Positions 1 through 5,613 are shown, numbered from the stretch's first letter. The stretch is DNA of 7,683 bases from Sinorhizobium sp. (GCA_031178305.1 JAPSJG010000175.1:1-7683), one strand, 5' to 3'. Notes: generated by a model from the sequence alone, not told the origin. Made by a program: numbers and translations.

Positions 1-593
1 TCGATGAAGGCCGCGGCGTCGAAATCGAGATTGTTTGCGGACACGTAGACGTTGTTGACGTCGAGCAGCAATCCGCAGCCGGTACGGCGGACGAGCTCGG
101 CGAGGAACTCGGCCTCGCTCATGATCGTGCCCGCAAAGGACAGGTAGGCGGAAAGGTTTTCGATGAAAACGCGCCGTTTCAGCGTCTCCTGCAGCCGCTC
201 GATATTGCGGCCGACGACGGCAAGCGCTTCCTCGTCATAGCGCAGCGGCAGGAGATCGTTGAGATAGGCGCCGTCGGCGACGCTCCAGGCAAGGTGCTCG
301 GAGACGAGCGCAGGCTGGAATCGTTCGCAGACAAGGCGCAGCCGCTCCAGATGACCCCGGTCGAGGCCGGAAGCGCTGCCGAGCGACAATCCGACGCCGT
401 GAACGGAGAGCGGATAAATCTCCCGCAGCTTCTCCAGCGCATCGACGGCGTCCGACTGGCCCATGTAGTTTTCGGCGTGCACCTCGAGCCAACCCGCAGA
501 AGGCCTGCGGGCGAGCATTTCGGCGACATGAACGGAACGGAGCCCGATGCCCGCAGCGCACGGCACCGGGTGGGTTGGAAACGTCTTGGGCAT
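1..593 (-). CDS. bufB: BufB, DUF692 (MNIO) bufferin-modifying enzyme, partial (3' end outside window)
   Basis: DUF692 enzymes are multinuclear non-haem iron oxidases of TIM-barrel fold. In bufferin operons they convert cysteines of the BufA precursor into thiooxazole-type heterocycles in the cytoplasm. The 197 N-terminal residues are present, roughly two thirds of the usual 280-290. The family signatures are visible in order: AGIGLR near residue 14, EVHAENYMG (37-45), VHGVGLSLGS (64-73), SEHLAW (98-103), IENLS (144-148) and LLLDVNNVYVSAN (175-187). The His, Glu, Asp and Asn residues in these blocks are the expected iron ligands (family knowledge). The start is ATG at 593-591, preceded by AAGGGAG with 7 nt spacing. 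It lies 38 nt after the bufA1 stop in the same direction, so the two are probably one operon. The N-terminal part shows no frameshift; the C-terminus and any bufC lie beyond the edge. Confidence 0.93.
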   Translation of the reverse strand, partial: MPKTFPTHPVPCAAGIGLRSVHVAEMLARRPSAGWLEVHAENYMGQSDAVDALEKLREIYPLSVHGVGLSLGSASGLDRGHLERLRLVCERFQPALVSEHLAWSVADGAYLNDLLPLRYDEEALAVVGRNIERLQETLKRRVFIENLSAYLSFAGTIMSEAEFLAELVRRTGCGLLLDVNNVYVSANNLDFDAAAFI

Positions 594-631
594 CGGTCTA
601 CTCCCTTTGGATATCGTTGAAAGTCCGGCCG

Positions 632-901
632 TCAGGCCTTAGGCGCGTTGCCGCCGCCGGTGATCTTTGCGCAGGTGCCCGCCGGCACGTAGATCCAGGC
701 ATCGGCCTGGTCGTCCATCGTCGAGGTACCCGCGCAGGAATGGGTTGCGGTCTGGCAGTCGTTCTGCCCGGCCTTGACGATGCCGTAACATTTCTCGAAC
801 GAGAATTCGGGCTGTGCAGCCGGCCCGGCCGATGCCGTGGAGGCCGAGAGCGAAGCGATGGCGGCAAGCGCGGAACCGATGAGCGTGCGATTGTTGATCA
901 T
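632..901 (-). CDS. bufA1: BufA1, DUF2282 bufferin precursor peptide (copper-binding RiPP)
   Basis: An 89-residue precursor. Residues 1-25 form a Sec signal peptide: Arg5, a hydrophobic stretch from about residue 7 to 18, and a probable cleavage after ASTASA. The mature part carries four cysteines, C38 (EKCYG), C49 (QNDC), C56 (HSCAGTS) and C77 (GTC), in the DUF2282 pattern K-C-Y-G-(x5)-G-x-N-D-C...H-S-C-A-G-T-S. From the family, some of these cysteines are oxidised to heterocycles by BufB, and the exported peptide binds copper and protects the cell under copper stress. The signal peptide targets the product to the periplasm. The start at 901 is fixed by AGGAGA 7 nt upstream; a longer frame reaching 1015 would add a non-signal-like extension and ignore this ribosome site. 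bufB follows 38 nt downstream. I see no metal-regulator operator or convincing promoter upstream. Confidence 0.9.
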   Translation of the reverse strand: MINNRTLIGSALAAIASLSASTASAGPAAQPEFSFEKCYGIVKAGQNDCQTATHSCAGTSTMDDQADAWIYVPAGTCAKITGGGNAPKA

Positions 902-1117
902 TGGACATCTCCTGGATCTGACGTTGTTCAGACCGGCTATCGGCCTGATGGAGACAAGCTTCGCAGAGGGCTCCCGTCCTTTGAAATGCTGTTCCGGCAT
1001 GGTTTCGATAGGCACGGCCTATCCGTTGGCCGGAGACCCGGTACGAAAAGCCCCTGCGCACGAGAAGAGGTCTGTGTTCGTGACGGAAGAGCCCGAAAGT
1101 GAGTATCTCTCGAGAAG
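902..1117. other. Intergenic leader/promoter region upstream of bufA1, no gene recognised
   Basis: This stretch must hold the bufA1 promoter, which reads leftward. I found no convincing sigma-70 hexamer pair. One GGAAC on the minus strand (about 991-995) recalls an ECF -35 element but lacks a matching -10 at the right distance. Open frames crossing this region on both strands look like shadows: none has a ribosome binding site or recognisable protein content. Confidence 0.4.
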
Positions 1118-1189
1118 GTGAAGGCCATTAAACTACAGAAGAAGGCACAGAAGCGCTTGAGCGCAGCACTTGCCGCAGCCCTGCAGTAA
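1118..1189 (+). CDS. Candidate small ORF, 23-residue basic helical peptide (doubtful)
   Basis: GTG at 1118 opens a frame of 23 codons closed by TAA at 1187. The peptide begins VKAIKLQKKAQKR and ends with an Ala/Leu-rich tail (LSAALAAALQ), which would make a cationic amphipathic helix. A GAGAAG purine run directly abuts the start, a poor spacing for a ribosome site. The main support is position: 26 nt after the stop lies a strong terminator reading in the same direction, with no other plus-strand gene before it. It could equally be the tail of a decayed gene, part of a small RNA, or chance. No family is recognised. Confidence 0.25.
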   Translation: MKAIKLQKKAQKRLSAALAAALQ

Positions 1190-1197
1190 ATTCGGTC

Positions 1198-1213
1198 TCG
1201 CGATCGATCGCGA
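1198..1213. repeat. Perfect 16-bp palindrome
   Basis: TCGCGATCGATCGCGA equals its own reverse complement. It sits 9 nt after the small ORF stop and 2 nt before the terminator stem. As DNA it could be a protein-binding site; with no loop it is less suited to forming an RNA hairpin by itself. Confidence 0.6.
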
Positions 1214-1215
1214 CT

Positions 1216-1250
1216 AAGCCCGGCGCAGCCGAACTGCGCCGGGCTTTCTT
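1216..1250 (+). terminator. Strong rho-independent terminator reading rightward
   Basis: A perfect 13-bp GC-rich stem (AAGCCCGGCGCAG paired with CTGCGCCGGGCTT, loop CCGAA at 1229-1233) is followed by TTTCTT when read on the plus strand. The minus-strand side (AGTCGC after the stem) lacks a T tract, so the direction is plus. No recognised plus-strand gene ends here; the only candidates are the small ORF at 1118-1189 or a non-coding transcript starting in 902-1117. Confidence 0.8.
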
Positions 1251-1276
1251 AAGGTCGCCCGTGACTGCCACACCTG

Positions 1277-1282
1277 TATAAT
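1277..1282 (+). promoter_or_regulatory. -10 box TATAAT for the GFA-family gene
   Basis: A consensus TATAAT, immediately preceded by TG, lies 43 nt upstream of the ATG at 1326 and just downstream of the terminator at 1216-1250. No good -35 hexamer is found 16-18 nt upstream. Transcription would start near 1289, which excludes the alternative ATG at 1281 that overlaps this box. Confidence 0.5.
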
Positions 1283-1325
1283 GCAGCCTTGTGGCCGTCG
1301 ACGGCCGAGCCGAAAGGAGAAAGTC

Positions 1326-1760
1326 ATGGCAGGGAACGGTAGTTATAAGGGCAAATGCTTCTGCGGTGCGGTCGAGCTCGATACGCGCGGCGAACCCGCG
1401 GCCATGGGATATTGTCACTGCAGCTCCTGCCGGGAATGGTCGGCTGCGCCGGTCAATGCCTTTTCGCTTTGGCCGATGGACGCGGTCAGGATCGTCAAGG
1501 GCAGCGATGATCTCGCCAGCTTCCGGAAATCGGAAAACAGCATCCGCAGGTGGTGCCTGGCCTGTGGAGGGCATGTCATGACCGAGCACCCAAAATGGGG
1601 CCTTACGGACGTCTATGCGGCCGTCATTCCTGCCCTGGCTTTCAGGCCCATGCTGCATGTTAACTATCAGGAAACGGTCTTGCCGATGAAGGACGGCTTG
1701 CCGAAGCAGCGGGATTTCCCGCCGGAATTCGGCGGAACGGGAGAGCTCGTCGCAGAGTAG
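1326..1760 (+). CDS. GFA/CENP-V family zinc protein (glutathione-dependent formaldehyde-activating enzyme-like)
   Basis: A 144-residue single-domain protein. The zinc-binding cysteine pattern of the family is complete: CFCG at 11-14, CHCSSC at 30-35 and CLACG at 77-81, giving two zinc sites in a beta-tent fold. The founding member, Gfa of Paracoccus, was assigned S-(hydroxymethyl)glutathione formation from formaldehyde and glutathione. Most paralogues, probably including this one, have no proven substrate, so I keep the call at family level. No signal peptide is seen; it should be cytoplasmic. The start at 1326 has AGGAGA at 1315-1320 with 5 nt spacing; an in-frame ATG at 1281 overlaps the TATAAT box and lacks a ribosome site. 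The gene appears monocistronic, with its own promoter after the upstream terminator and a rhizobial repeat after its stop. Confidence 0.9.
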   Translation: MAGNGSYKGKCFCGAVELDTRGEPAAMGYCHCSSCREWSAAPVNAFSLWPMDAVRIVKGSDDLASFRKSENSIRRWCLACGGHVMTEHPKWGLTDVYAAVIPALAFRPMLHVNYQETVLPMKDGLPKQRDFPPEFGGTGELVAE

Positions 1761-1797
1761 CGCCCGCCGAGGTCCGCAGAGGAACCGGGCGAGCGCT

Positions 1798-1900
1798 TCT
1801 AGCGCATCTGCCCGAAGATCGGAACTTTTCCGAAAGCACGATGCGTAGACTCATAGATTTATAGCGTCCTTTGTGCGTTCTGAAGGACGCACTGCGCTGT
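1798..1900. repeat. Rhizobial palindromic intergenic repeat (mosaic element type), copy 1
   Basis: A run of nested dyads fills the gap between two converging genes. TCTAGCGCAT (1798-1807) pairs with ATGCGTAGA (1841-1849) with one bulged base, and encloses CGGAA-CTT-TTCCG (1820-1832). A second unit has GCGTCCTT (1864-1871) pairing with AAGGACGC (1883-1890), or alternatively GTGCGT (1873-1878) with ACGCAC (1887-1892). The phrases GAAAGCACGATGCGTAGA and AGCGTCCTTTGTGCGT match, from memory, a repeat common between genes in Sinorhizobium and Rhizobium. It may act as a two-way transcription end for the flanking genes. No copy number can be given here. Confidence 0.65.
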
Positions 1901-1912
1901 GCCCAGCTGTTG

Positions 1913-2395
1913 CTACTTTCTCACGCTGTCGGTGACAGCCTCGATCACCTGCGTCGCCATGGCGAACTCGCGGCCCCTGCTCTGGATACGATGGCGTTTC
2001 GCGATCCAACTGAAGTCCGTGTAGGCGGCATAGACCGAACCGTCCTTCGCCTGGTAGACGAGCACGCGGACGGGCCAGTCGAGTCCGGCGAGCGGATTGG
2101 CAGTGATGAAAGTCGTGCCGAGCGCCGGATTGCCGAACATGACCAGGCGCGACGGGCGCACCTTGTTGCCGGCGGCATTGCCGAGCTTGGCCTGGTCGAC
2201 GACGCCGAAGACGGTAATGCCCTTTTCCTCGACGCTGCGCTTGATCCGGTTTACGGTCTCGCTGACCGAATAGCGGCTCTTGACCGTGACGATGCCGTCC
2301 CTGGCTCCGGCCTCTGCTGTCGAAACCTGAGCCGAGGCCGTAATCGTGGCGGCGATCACGGCCGCAGAACGTATTGCATTAATGGTCTTCATCAT
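1913..2395 (-). CDS. Exported DUF302 domain protein
   Basis: A 160-residue protein. Residues 1-30 form a probable Sec signal peptide (MMKTINAIRS, a hydrophobic Ala/Ile/Thr run, then AEAGA), so it should be periplasmic. The rest is one DUF302 domain: GIVTVKSRYSVSETVNRI (34-51), the VEEKGITVFGVVDQA strand region (55-69), RPSRLVMFGNPALGT (80-94) and GLDWPVRVLVYQ (104-115). The function of DUF302 is not established, so none is given. The start is the first of two adjacent ATGs, at 2395, with GAGAGGAG upstream at 7 nt. A longer frame from 2440 starts inside the palindromic repeat and would destroy the signal peptide. It is transcribed in the same direction as the MFS gene upstream but is separated from it by 128 nt containing a repeat, so it is probably a separate unit. 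Confidence 0.85.
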   Translation of the reverse strand: MMKTINAIRSAAVIAATITASAQVSTAEAGARDGIVTVKSRYSVSETVNRIKRSVEEKGITVFGVVDQAKLGNAAGNKVRPSRLVMFGNPALGTTFITANPLAGLDWPVRVLVYQAKDGSVYAAYTDFSWIAKRHRIQSRGREFAMATQVIEAVTDSVRK

Positions 2396-2407
2396 TTCGA
2401 AGCTCCT

Positions 2408-2505
2408 CTCTCTAAGAGCGTCGCGTTTAGACGTATTCATGCGACGCGCTTTAGGTCCTTGTTGTTAGTCCCAAAACCGCTGCACACATTTGGGCGACAT
2501 GCATT
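2408..2505. repeat. Rhizobial palindromic intergenic repeat (RIME-like), copy 2
   Basis: Two dyads in tandem: GCGTCGC (2418-2424) with GCGACGC (2441-2447), and CCCAAA (2470-2475) with TTTGGG (2489-2494). The phrases AAAACCGCTGCACAC and TTTGGGCGACATGCATTA resemble, from memory, rhizobial intergenic mosaic elements. The first dyad lies 22-52 nt in front of the DUF302 start codon, so it is either in its leader or overlaps its promoter. A small stem, AGCCC-N5-GGGCT at 2506-2520, follows the MFS stop but lacks a T tract. Confidence 0.6.
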
Positions 2506-2523
2506 AGCCCCAAACGGGCTCAT

Positions 2524-3783
2524 TCAAGGATGCGGGGCGCCGTCTCGATTTGGTAATGCCGTCTCTTGTCCATTTCGATAACCGGACCTCATGGCGCGCA
2601 GCGGTACGGCGACAAGCATGGCGAGGACAAGGCTTGCAACGAGCATCAGGACTGACGTGCTCCAGCCGAATCGATCGTAGATCTGCCCGACCAAGAGGCT
2701 GCCGAAGAGCCCGCCGGTGTAATAGGAGGCGAGATAGGCGCCGCTTGCCGCCGCCTTCTCAGTGCCAGCGATGCGGCCGACCTGGCTGGTTGCGAGCGCC
2801 TGGGCGAGAAAGGTGCCTACAGCGACAATGGCGAGGCCTGCGAGCACCACGCCGAGGCTGCCGCTCAAGAGGGCGATGAGCCCGAGCACGGCAAAAAGGA
2901 GGGTGAGCACGATGCCGGCCCCGGCGCCGAGACGACGGGAGATCATTCCGCCGAGCGGCGTTGTGAACAGCGATGGCAGGAAAACGAAATAGACGAGCCC
3001 GAGCTGCATCGGCGAAAGCCCGAGCTCGACAAGCCGGAAGTTGACATAGGTGTAAGTCCCTATGAACACGAACAAAATCAGAAAGCCGACGGCAAGCACG
3101 CTCTGCAGGCGTCGATTGCCGAGCACCGAACGCCAGCTCCCGGTGGGGCAAATTTGCCGGTCCGGCATCATGTGCTCCGTCCGCTTCAATGTGGTCCAGA
3201 CGAGCGCCGCGCCCGCCAGGTTGAGAAGCGCGAAGGTCTGGAAATTGATCGACAATCCGCCGAGATCGGCAACCGCCGCCGAAAGAATGCGGCCGAAGAG
3301 GTTGCTGGCGACATTGCCGGTGACATAGGCCGCAAGCGCGCCTGTTGCCCGTTCAGCCGGGAAGTGCTCCGCAAGATAGGCCATGGTGAGGGTGAACGCG
3401 GTTGCCATGCACAGGCCCTGCGCCACACGTAAGCCGGCGAAGGTTGCTAGATCCCGGGTCGTCGAGAGCAACATGGTCGGCACCGCAAGCAATGCGAGAC
3501 TGATCCAGATGCCGTTTCGCCTGTCTAGGTTGCGCCCGAAGATGCCGACGGCAAGGCCTGCGGCCGCCATGCCGAAGGTACTGGCATTGACCGCGAAACC
3601 CATGGCGGCGCGGCTGACGTCGAACTCTCTCTGCAACGACGGCAGGATCGCCTGAGCGGCGAAGAGATCGACGAGGGTCAGGAATGCGATGAGTGCAATG
3701 ATGCCGAAATGCCAAAGGTCGGCGGCCGGCGTCGCGAGAACGGACACAGGCCTCGGCAGCGAGGCGCGATCGCGGTTCGCCAT
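2524..3783 (-). CDS. MFS transporter, DHA1-type efflux permease
   Basis: A 419-residue inner-membrane protein with about twelve hydrophobic segments in two halves. The first half spans about residues 25-198 and the second about 225-395, joined by a polar loop (199-222). The loop after helix 2 carries a degenerate motif A, GRNLDRRNG (83-91), typical of proton-coupled MFS carriers; the second half has ISRRLGAG in the equivalent place. Overall it resembles the YnfM/drug-proton antiporter group; the substrate cannot be read from the sequence. The start at 3783 is preceded by AAGGAGG at 7 nt, and the frame running on to 4047 is only the antisense side of the cupin gene. It lies 82 nt after the cupin stop on the same strand and is probably co-transcribed, but a hairpin in the gap may reduce read-through. 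Exporting a compound handled by the cupin/LysR locus is a reasonable guess only. Confidence 0.88.
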   Translation of the reverse strand: MANRDRASLPRPVSVLATPAADLWHFGIIALIAFLTLVDLFAAQAILPSLQREFDVSRAAMGFAVNASTFGMAAAGLAVGIFGRNLDRRNGIWISLALLAVPTMLLSTTRDLATFAGLRVAQGLCMATAFTLTMAYLAEHFPAERATGALAAYVTGNVASNLFGRILSAAVADLGGLSINFQTFALLNLAGAALVWTTLKRTEHMMPDRQICPTGSWRSVLGNRRLQSVLAVGFLILFVFIGTYTYVNFRLVELGLSPMQLGLVYFVFLPSLFTTPLGGMISRRLGAGAGIVLTLLFAVLGLIALLSGSLGVVLAGLAIVAVGTFLAQALATSQVGRIAGTEKAAASGAYLASYYTGGLFGSLLVGQIYDRFGWSTSVLMLVASLVLAMLVAVPLRAMRSGYRNGQETALPNRDGAPHP

Positions 3784-3798
3784 CGCCTGTCCTCCTTG

Positions 3799-3834
3799 AA
3801 AATGGACGTTTCCCGCCAGCGGCCGGAAACGTCC
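3799..3834 (-). terminator. Intercistronic hairpin between cupin and MFS genes (partial terminator or attenuator)
   Basis: GGACGTTTCC (3804-3813) is perfectly complementary to GGAAACGTCC (3825-3834), with an inner GCC/GGC pair in the loop. Read on the minus strand it is followed by ATTTTC and then, almost at once, by the AAGGAGG ribosome site of the MFS gene. The stem is strong but the T tract is short, so it may act as a leaky terminator, a processing or stability element, or a translation gate. Confidence 0.55.
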
Positions 3835-3865
3835 GGATTTGGTTGATGTGCGATTTCGTCGCGGC

Positions 3866-4360
3866 TCACATGGTGTCGGCTTGCTCGGACATCGGCGGCA
3901 GGATATCGGCCGAATAGAGGACGGCCGGTTTGTCGCCGTTGTTCTTCCACCAATGGGCAAGGTCGCCGAATTCGGCGGTGACTTCCCCCGCCTTGTGCTC
4001 GATTGGGACATTGCAGGTGCTGCGGTATTCGCTGATCGTGCCCTCAAGGATCAGGATGTTGGCGGGGCGTGCCTCGTGCGAGTGCCACGGCACGACGCCG
4101 CCCGGCTGGACCACGAGCTTGCGGAACCGCAGGGCACTTCCCTTCCAGTCGCCGCCCTTCGAGGAAAGATCGATCGAGGCGAGGACCTCGTCGGTGACGC
4201 CTTCCGGCGCAGTCGCGCCCGGTTTCATGGCGCCTTCCGCGACCTGGTCCGCGGGGCATTCGCCGGCAACGGCGGGCATCGCCGCGAAGGTGGAGGCGAA
4301 GAGGCTGAGCGTTGCCGCAAGGGTCAGGGGCAGGCGGCCAGCAGTTGGCTTGTCAGTCAT
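3866..4360 (-). CDS. Exported single-domain cupin protein
   Basis: A 164-residue protein. Residues 1-32 look like a Sec signal peptide (Lys4, Arg9, a hydrophobic run 10-28, cleavage near AVAGE), implying a periplasmic location. A single cupin barrel follows. Motif 1 is GGVVPWHSH (87-95) ending at EG (106-107). Motif 2 starts at G125 and ends DLAHWWKN (133-140). The metal ligands H93, H95 and H136 are present, but the Glu usual in motif 1 is Ala at about residue 100. Two cysteines, C35 and C116, could form a disulfide. The substrate is unknown; cupins range from dioxygenases and isomerases to pure binding proteins. The start at 4360 has AAGGAGA about 7 nt upstream; the frame extending to 4561 has no such support. 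It is the first gene of a probable cupin-MFS unit just downstream of the LysR gene on the same strand. Confidence 0.87.
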   Translation of the reverse strand: MTDKPTAGRLPLTLAATLSLFASTFAAMPAVAGECPADQVAEGAMKPGATAPEGVTDEVLASIDLSSKGGDWKGSALRFRKLVVQPGGVVPWHSHEARPANILILEGTISEYRSTCNVPIEHKAGEVTAEFGDLAHWWKNNGDKPAVLYSADILPPMSEQADTM

Positions 4361-4384
4361 GTCGGGTTTCTCCTTTGTCGCTAA

Positions 4385-4403
4385 CGCCGGAGATATTCCG
4401 GCG
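4385..4403. promoter_or_regulatory. Inverted repeat CGCCGGA-N5-TCCGGCG in the cupin leader
   Basis: Perfect 7-bp arms around GATAT, centred 34 nt upstream of the cupin ATG and just before its ribosome site. It could be an operator at the transcription start or an RNA hairpin in the leader. No regulator is assigned. Confidence 0.4.
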
Positions 4404-4462
4404 GCACAAGGAGATTGCGGGACATTCAGCCGACAAAGAAATGCCGCCTGCTTTTGAATTCC

Positions 4463-4477
4463 ATAGCTCAGAGCTAT
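4463..4477. promoter_or_regulatory. LysR-type T-N11-A dyad upstream of the cupin gene
   Basis: ATAGCTC-A-GAGCTAT is a perfect 15-bp inverted repeat containing T-N11-A, the general LysR recognition form. It is centred 110 nt upstream of the cupin ATG, within the 178-nt gap after the LysR stop. If it sat at -65 as such sites usually do, transcription would start near 4405; a weak -35-like TTGTCG (minus strand, 4436-4431) fits this. The link to the adjacent regulator is inference. Confidence 0.45.
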
Positions 4478-4538
4478 TGCAGGAGAGGGGGTGCACGGCC
4501 GAGTCTGGGACCGCCGTGTCGGGCGTGGCCGCAGGGGG

Positions 4539-5450
4539 TCAGGCGATGCGTCGCATGTCAATGCCGGAATGCGGGGCGGCCCAACCGTAGGATTTCACCG
4601 AACCGACGAATGTGGCGACGGCTGGGGAGAACCGCCGACCGGCAACGGTGACGAGACACACCTCCCGCGTGACCTCCGGTTCGGCAACCGGCCGCACCTG
4701 CAGACCGGGGATGACGGCGCTGTATTCGGGAATGAAGCAGATTCCGAGGCCACCGGCCACCATATTCTGGATCCAATCCTCGCGCTCGCTGGAATAGGAA
4801 ATCTGGGTCTTCACACCATGAGACTCGCACAAGTCCGTCAGATAATCCCAATACTCGCAATTCACCCGCCTGAGATAGATTTCGCCGTCTATGGCGGTGA
4901 TGGGAACCGCATCGTATTGACAGAGGCGGTGACCGGCAGGAAAGGCGAGCATGAACCTTTCGCGAAATAGCGGGGTCACGTCGAAACGTTCGGGGAAGCG
5001 GTCGCTGCTCGCCATTATGGCCACATCGATCTCGCCGGCCTCCAGCAGTTCGGAAAGCTTGGACGGCACACCTTCGACAAGCTGAAGCTGGATCCCGCGG
5101 TGGCGCATGTTGAAATCGGAGAGCAGGCCGGTAAATCGGCGCGGCCCGATCGTGCACATGATACCGACCTTCACATGCGCGTCCTCCAGACAGAGGAAGC
5201 GCGACGCCTCCTGCCGGACGCCCGAGAGCTCGTCAAGGATCGACTGGAAGCGCGGCCTGAGCAGATTTCCGAGATCCGTCAGGTGGGTAAGGTTGCGTTC
5301 GCGCCGGAATAGAAGACCGCCGACCTCATCCTCGAGCTGCTGGATGGCGCGGCTCAATGCCGGCTGGGTGACATTGCATTTCTCGGCGGCGCGCGTGAAG
5401 TTGCGCGTTTCGCATACCGCCAGGAAGTAGCGAACGTGGTGAATGTCCAT
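4539..5450 (-). CDS. LysR-type transcriptional regulator with an OxyR-like cysteine pair
   Basis: A 303-residue regulator of normal LysR length. The N-terminal winged helix-turn-helix is clear: MDIHHVRYFLAVCETRNF at 1-18, then AAEKCNVTQPALSRAIQQLE at 21-40, followed by a linker helix (about 60-88). The co-inducer domain runs from about 92 to 285, with GEIDVAIMAS (139-148) and MVAGGLGICFIPE (230-242) being typical blocks. There are nine cysteines; C198 and C208 lie where OxyR has its redox pair. The start at 5450 puts the standard MDIHHVRYF opening first; a GGGGGCAGG purine run precedes it. The frame to 5510 adds 20 untypical residues. It is divergent from bdhA across 269 nt, the classic arrangement for a LysR regulator and its target. 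It may also act on the cupin-MFS genes, which follow 178 nt downstream on its own strand. The effector is unknown. Confidence 0.92.
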   Translation of the reverse strand: MDIHHVRYFLAVCETRNFTRAAEKCNVTQPALSRAIQQLEDEVGGLLFRRERNLTHLTDLGNLLRPRFQSILDELSGVRQEASRFLCLEDAHVKVGIMCTIGPRRFTGLLSDFNMRHRGIQLQLVEGVPSKLSELLEAGEIDVAIMASSDRFPERFDVTPLFRERFMLAFPAGHRLCQYDAVPITAIDGEIYLRRVNCEYWDYLTDLCESHGVKTQISYSSEREDWIQNMVAGGLGICFIPEYSAVIPGLQVRPVAEPEVTREVCLVTVAGRRFSPAVATFVGSVKSYGWAAPHSGIDMRRIA

Positions 5451-5487
5451 ACCTGCCCCCAGAAGGCTTCTAAGGCATATTGCTTCG

Positions 5488-5501
5488 GATCGGATCCGAT
5501 C
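5488..5501. promoter_or_regulatory. Perfect 14-bp palindrome upstream of the LysR gene
   Basis: GATCGGATCCGATC is its own reverse complement and lies 38-51 nt upstream of the LysR start codon, a position suited to an operator for autoregulation or for another repressor. It does not have the T-N11-A form of the dyads nearer bdhA. Confidence 0.35.
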
Positions 5502-5503
5502 TA

Positions 5504-5565
5504 AAAACACTCATTTCAAAGTGCTACAGCGGCTTGTCATGCGTCCTGGACAACGGGAAGCGCCG
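5504..5565. repeat. Possible degenerate copy of the 1850-1897 rhizobial repeat
   Basis: ACTCAT, then AGCG, TGCGT-x-CTG, six bases, G, four bases and GCGC occur in the same order and nearly the same spacing as at 1849-1897. The stem complementarity is mostly lost here, so it reads as a decayed copy or chance. Confidence 0.3.
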
Positions 5566-5613
5566 AGGTCGAGGCGATGAAGTTCCTATGTGCGCTCCGC
5601 CTTCGCCAATGCA

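Noticed and set aside
960..1000. ECF-type promoter (GGAAC) for bufA1 on the minus strand
   Set aside because: No matching -10 element occurs 16-19 nt downstream, so a five-base match alone is not evidence.
575..1102. Long plus-strand open frames over the bufAB region
   Set aside because: They lie antisense to bufA1 and bufB, lack ribosome sites and have arginine/glycine-rich shadow composition.
1281..1325. Upstream ATG start for the GFA-family protein
   Set aside because: It overlaps the TATAAT box and has no ribosome site, while 1326 has AGGAGA at 5 nt.
1871..2581. 236-codon plus-strand frame opposite the DUF302 gene
   Set aside because: Antisense shadow: it runs through both repeats, shows no family features, and the minus-strand DUF302 protein is clearly real.
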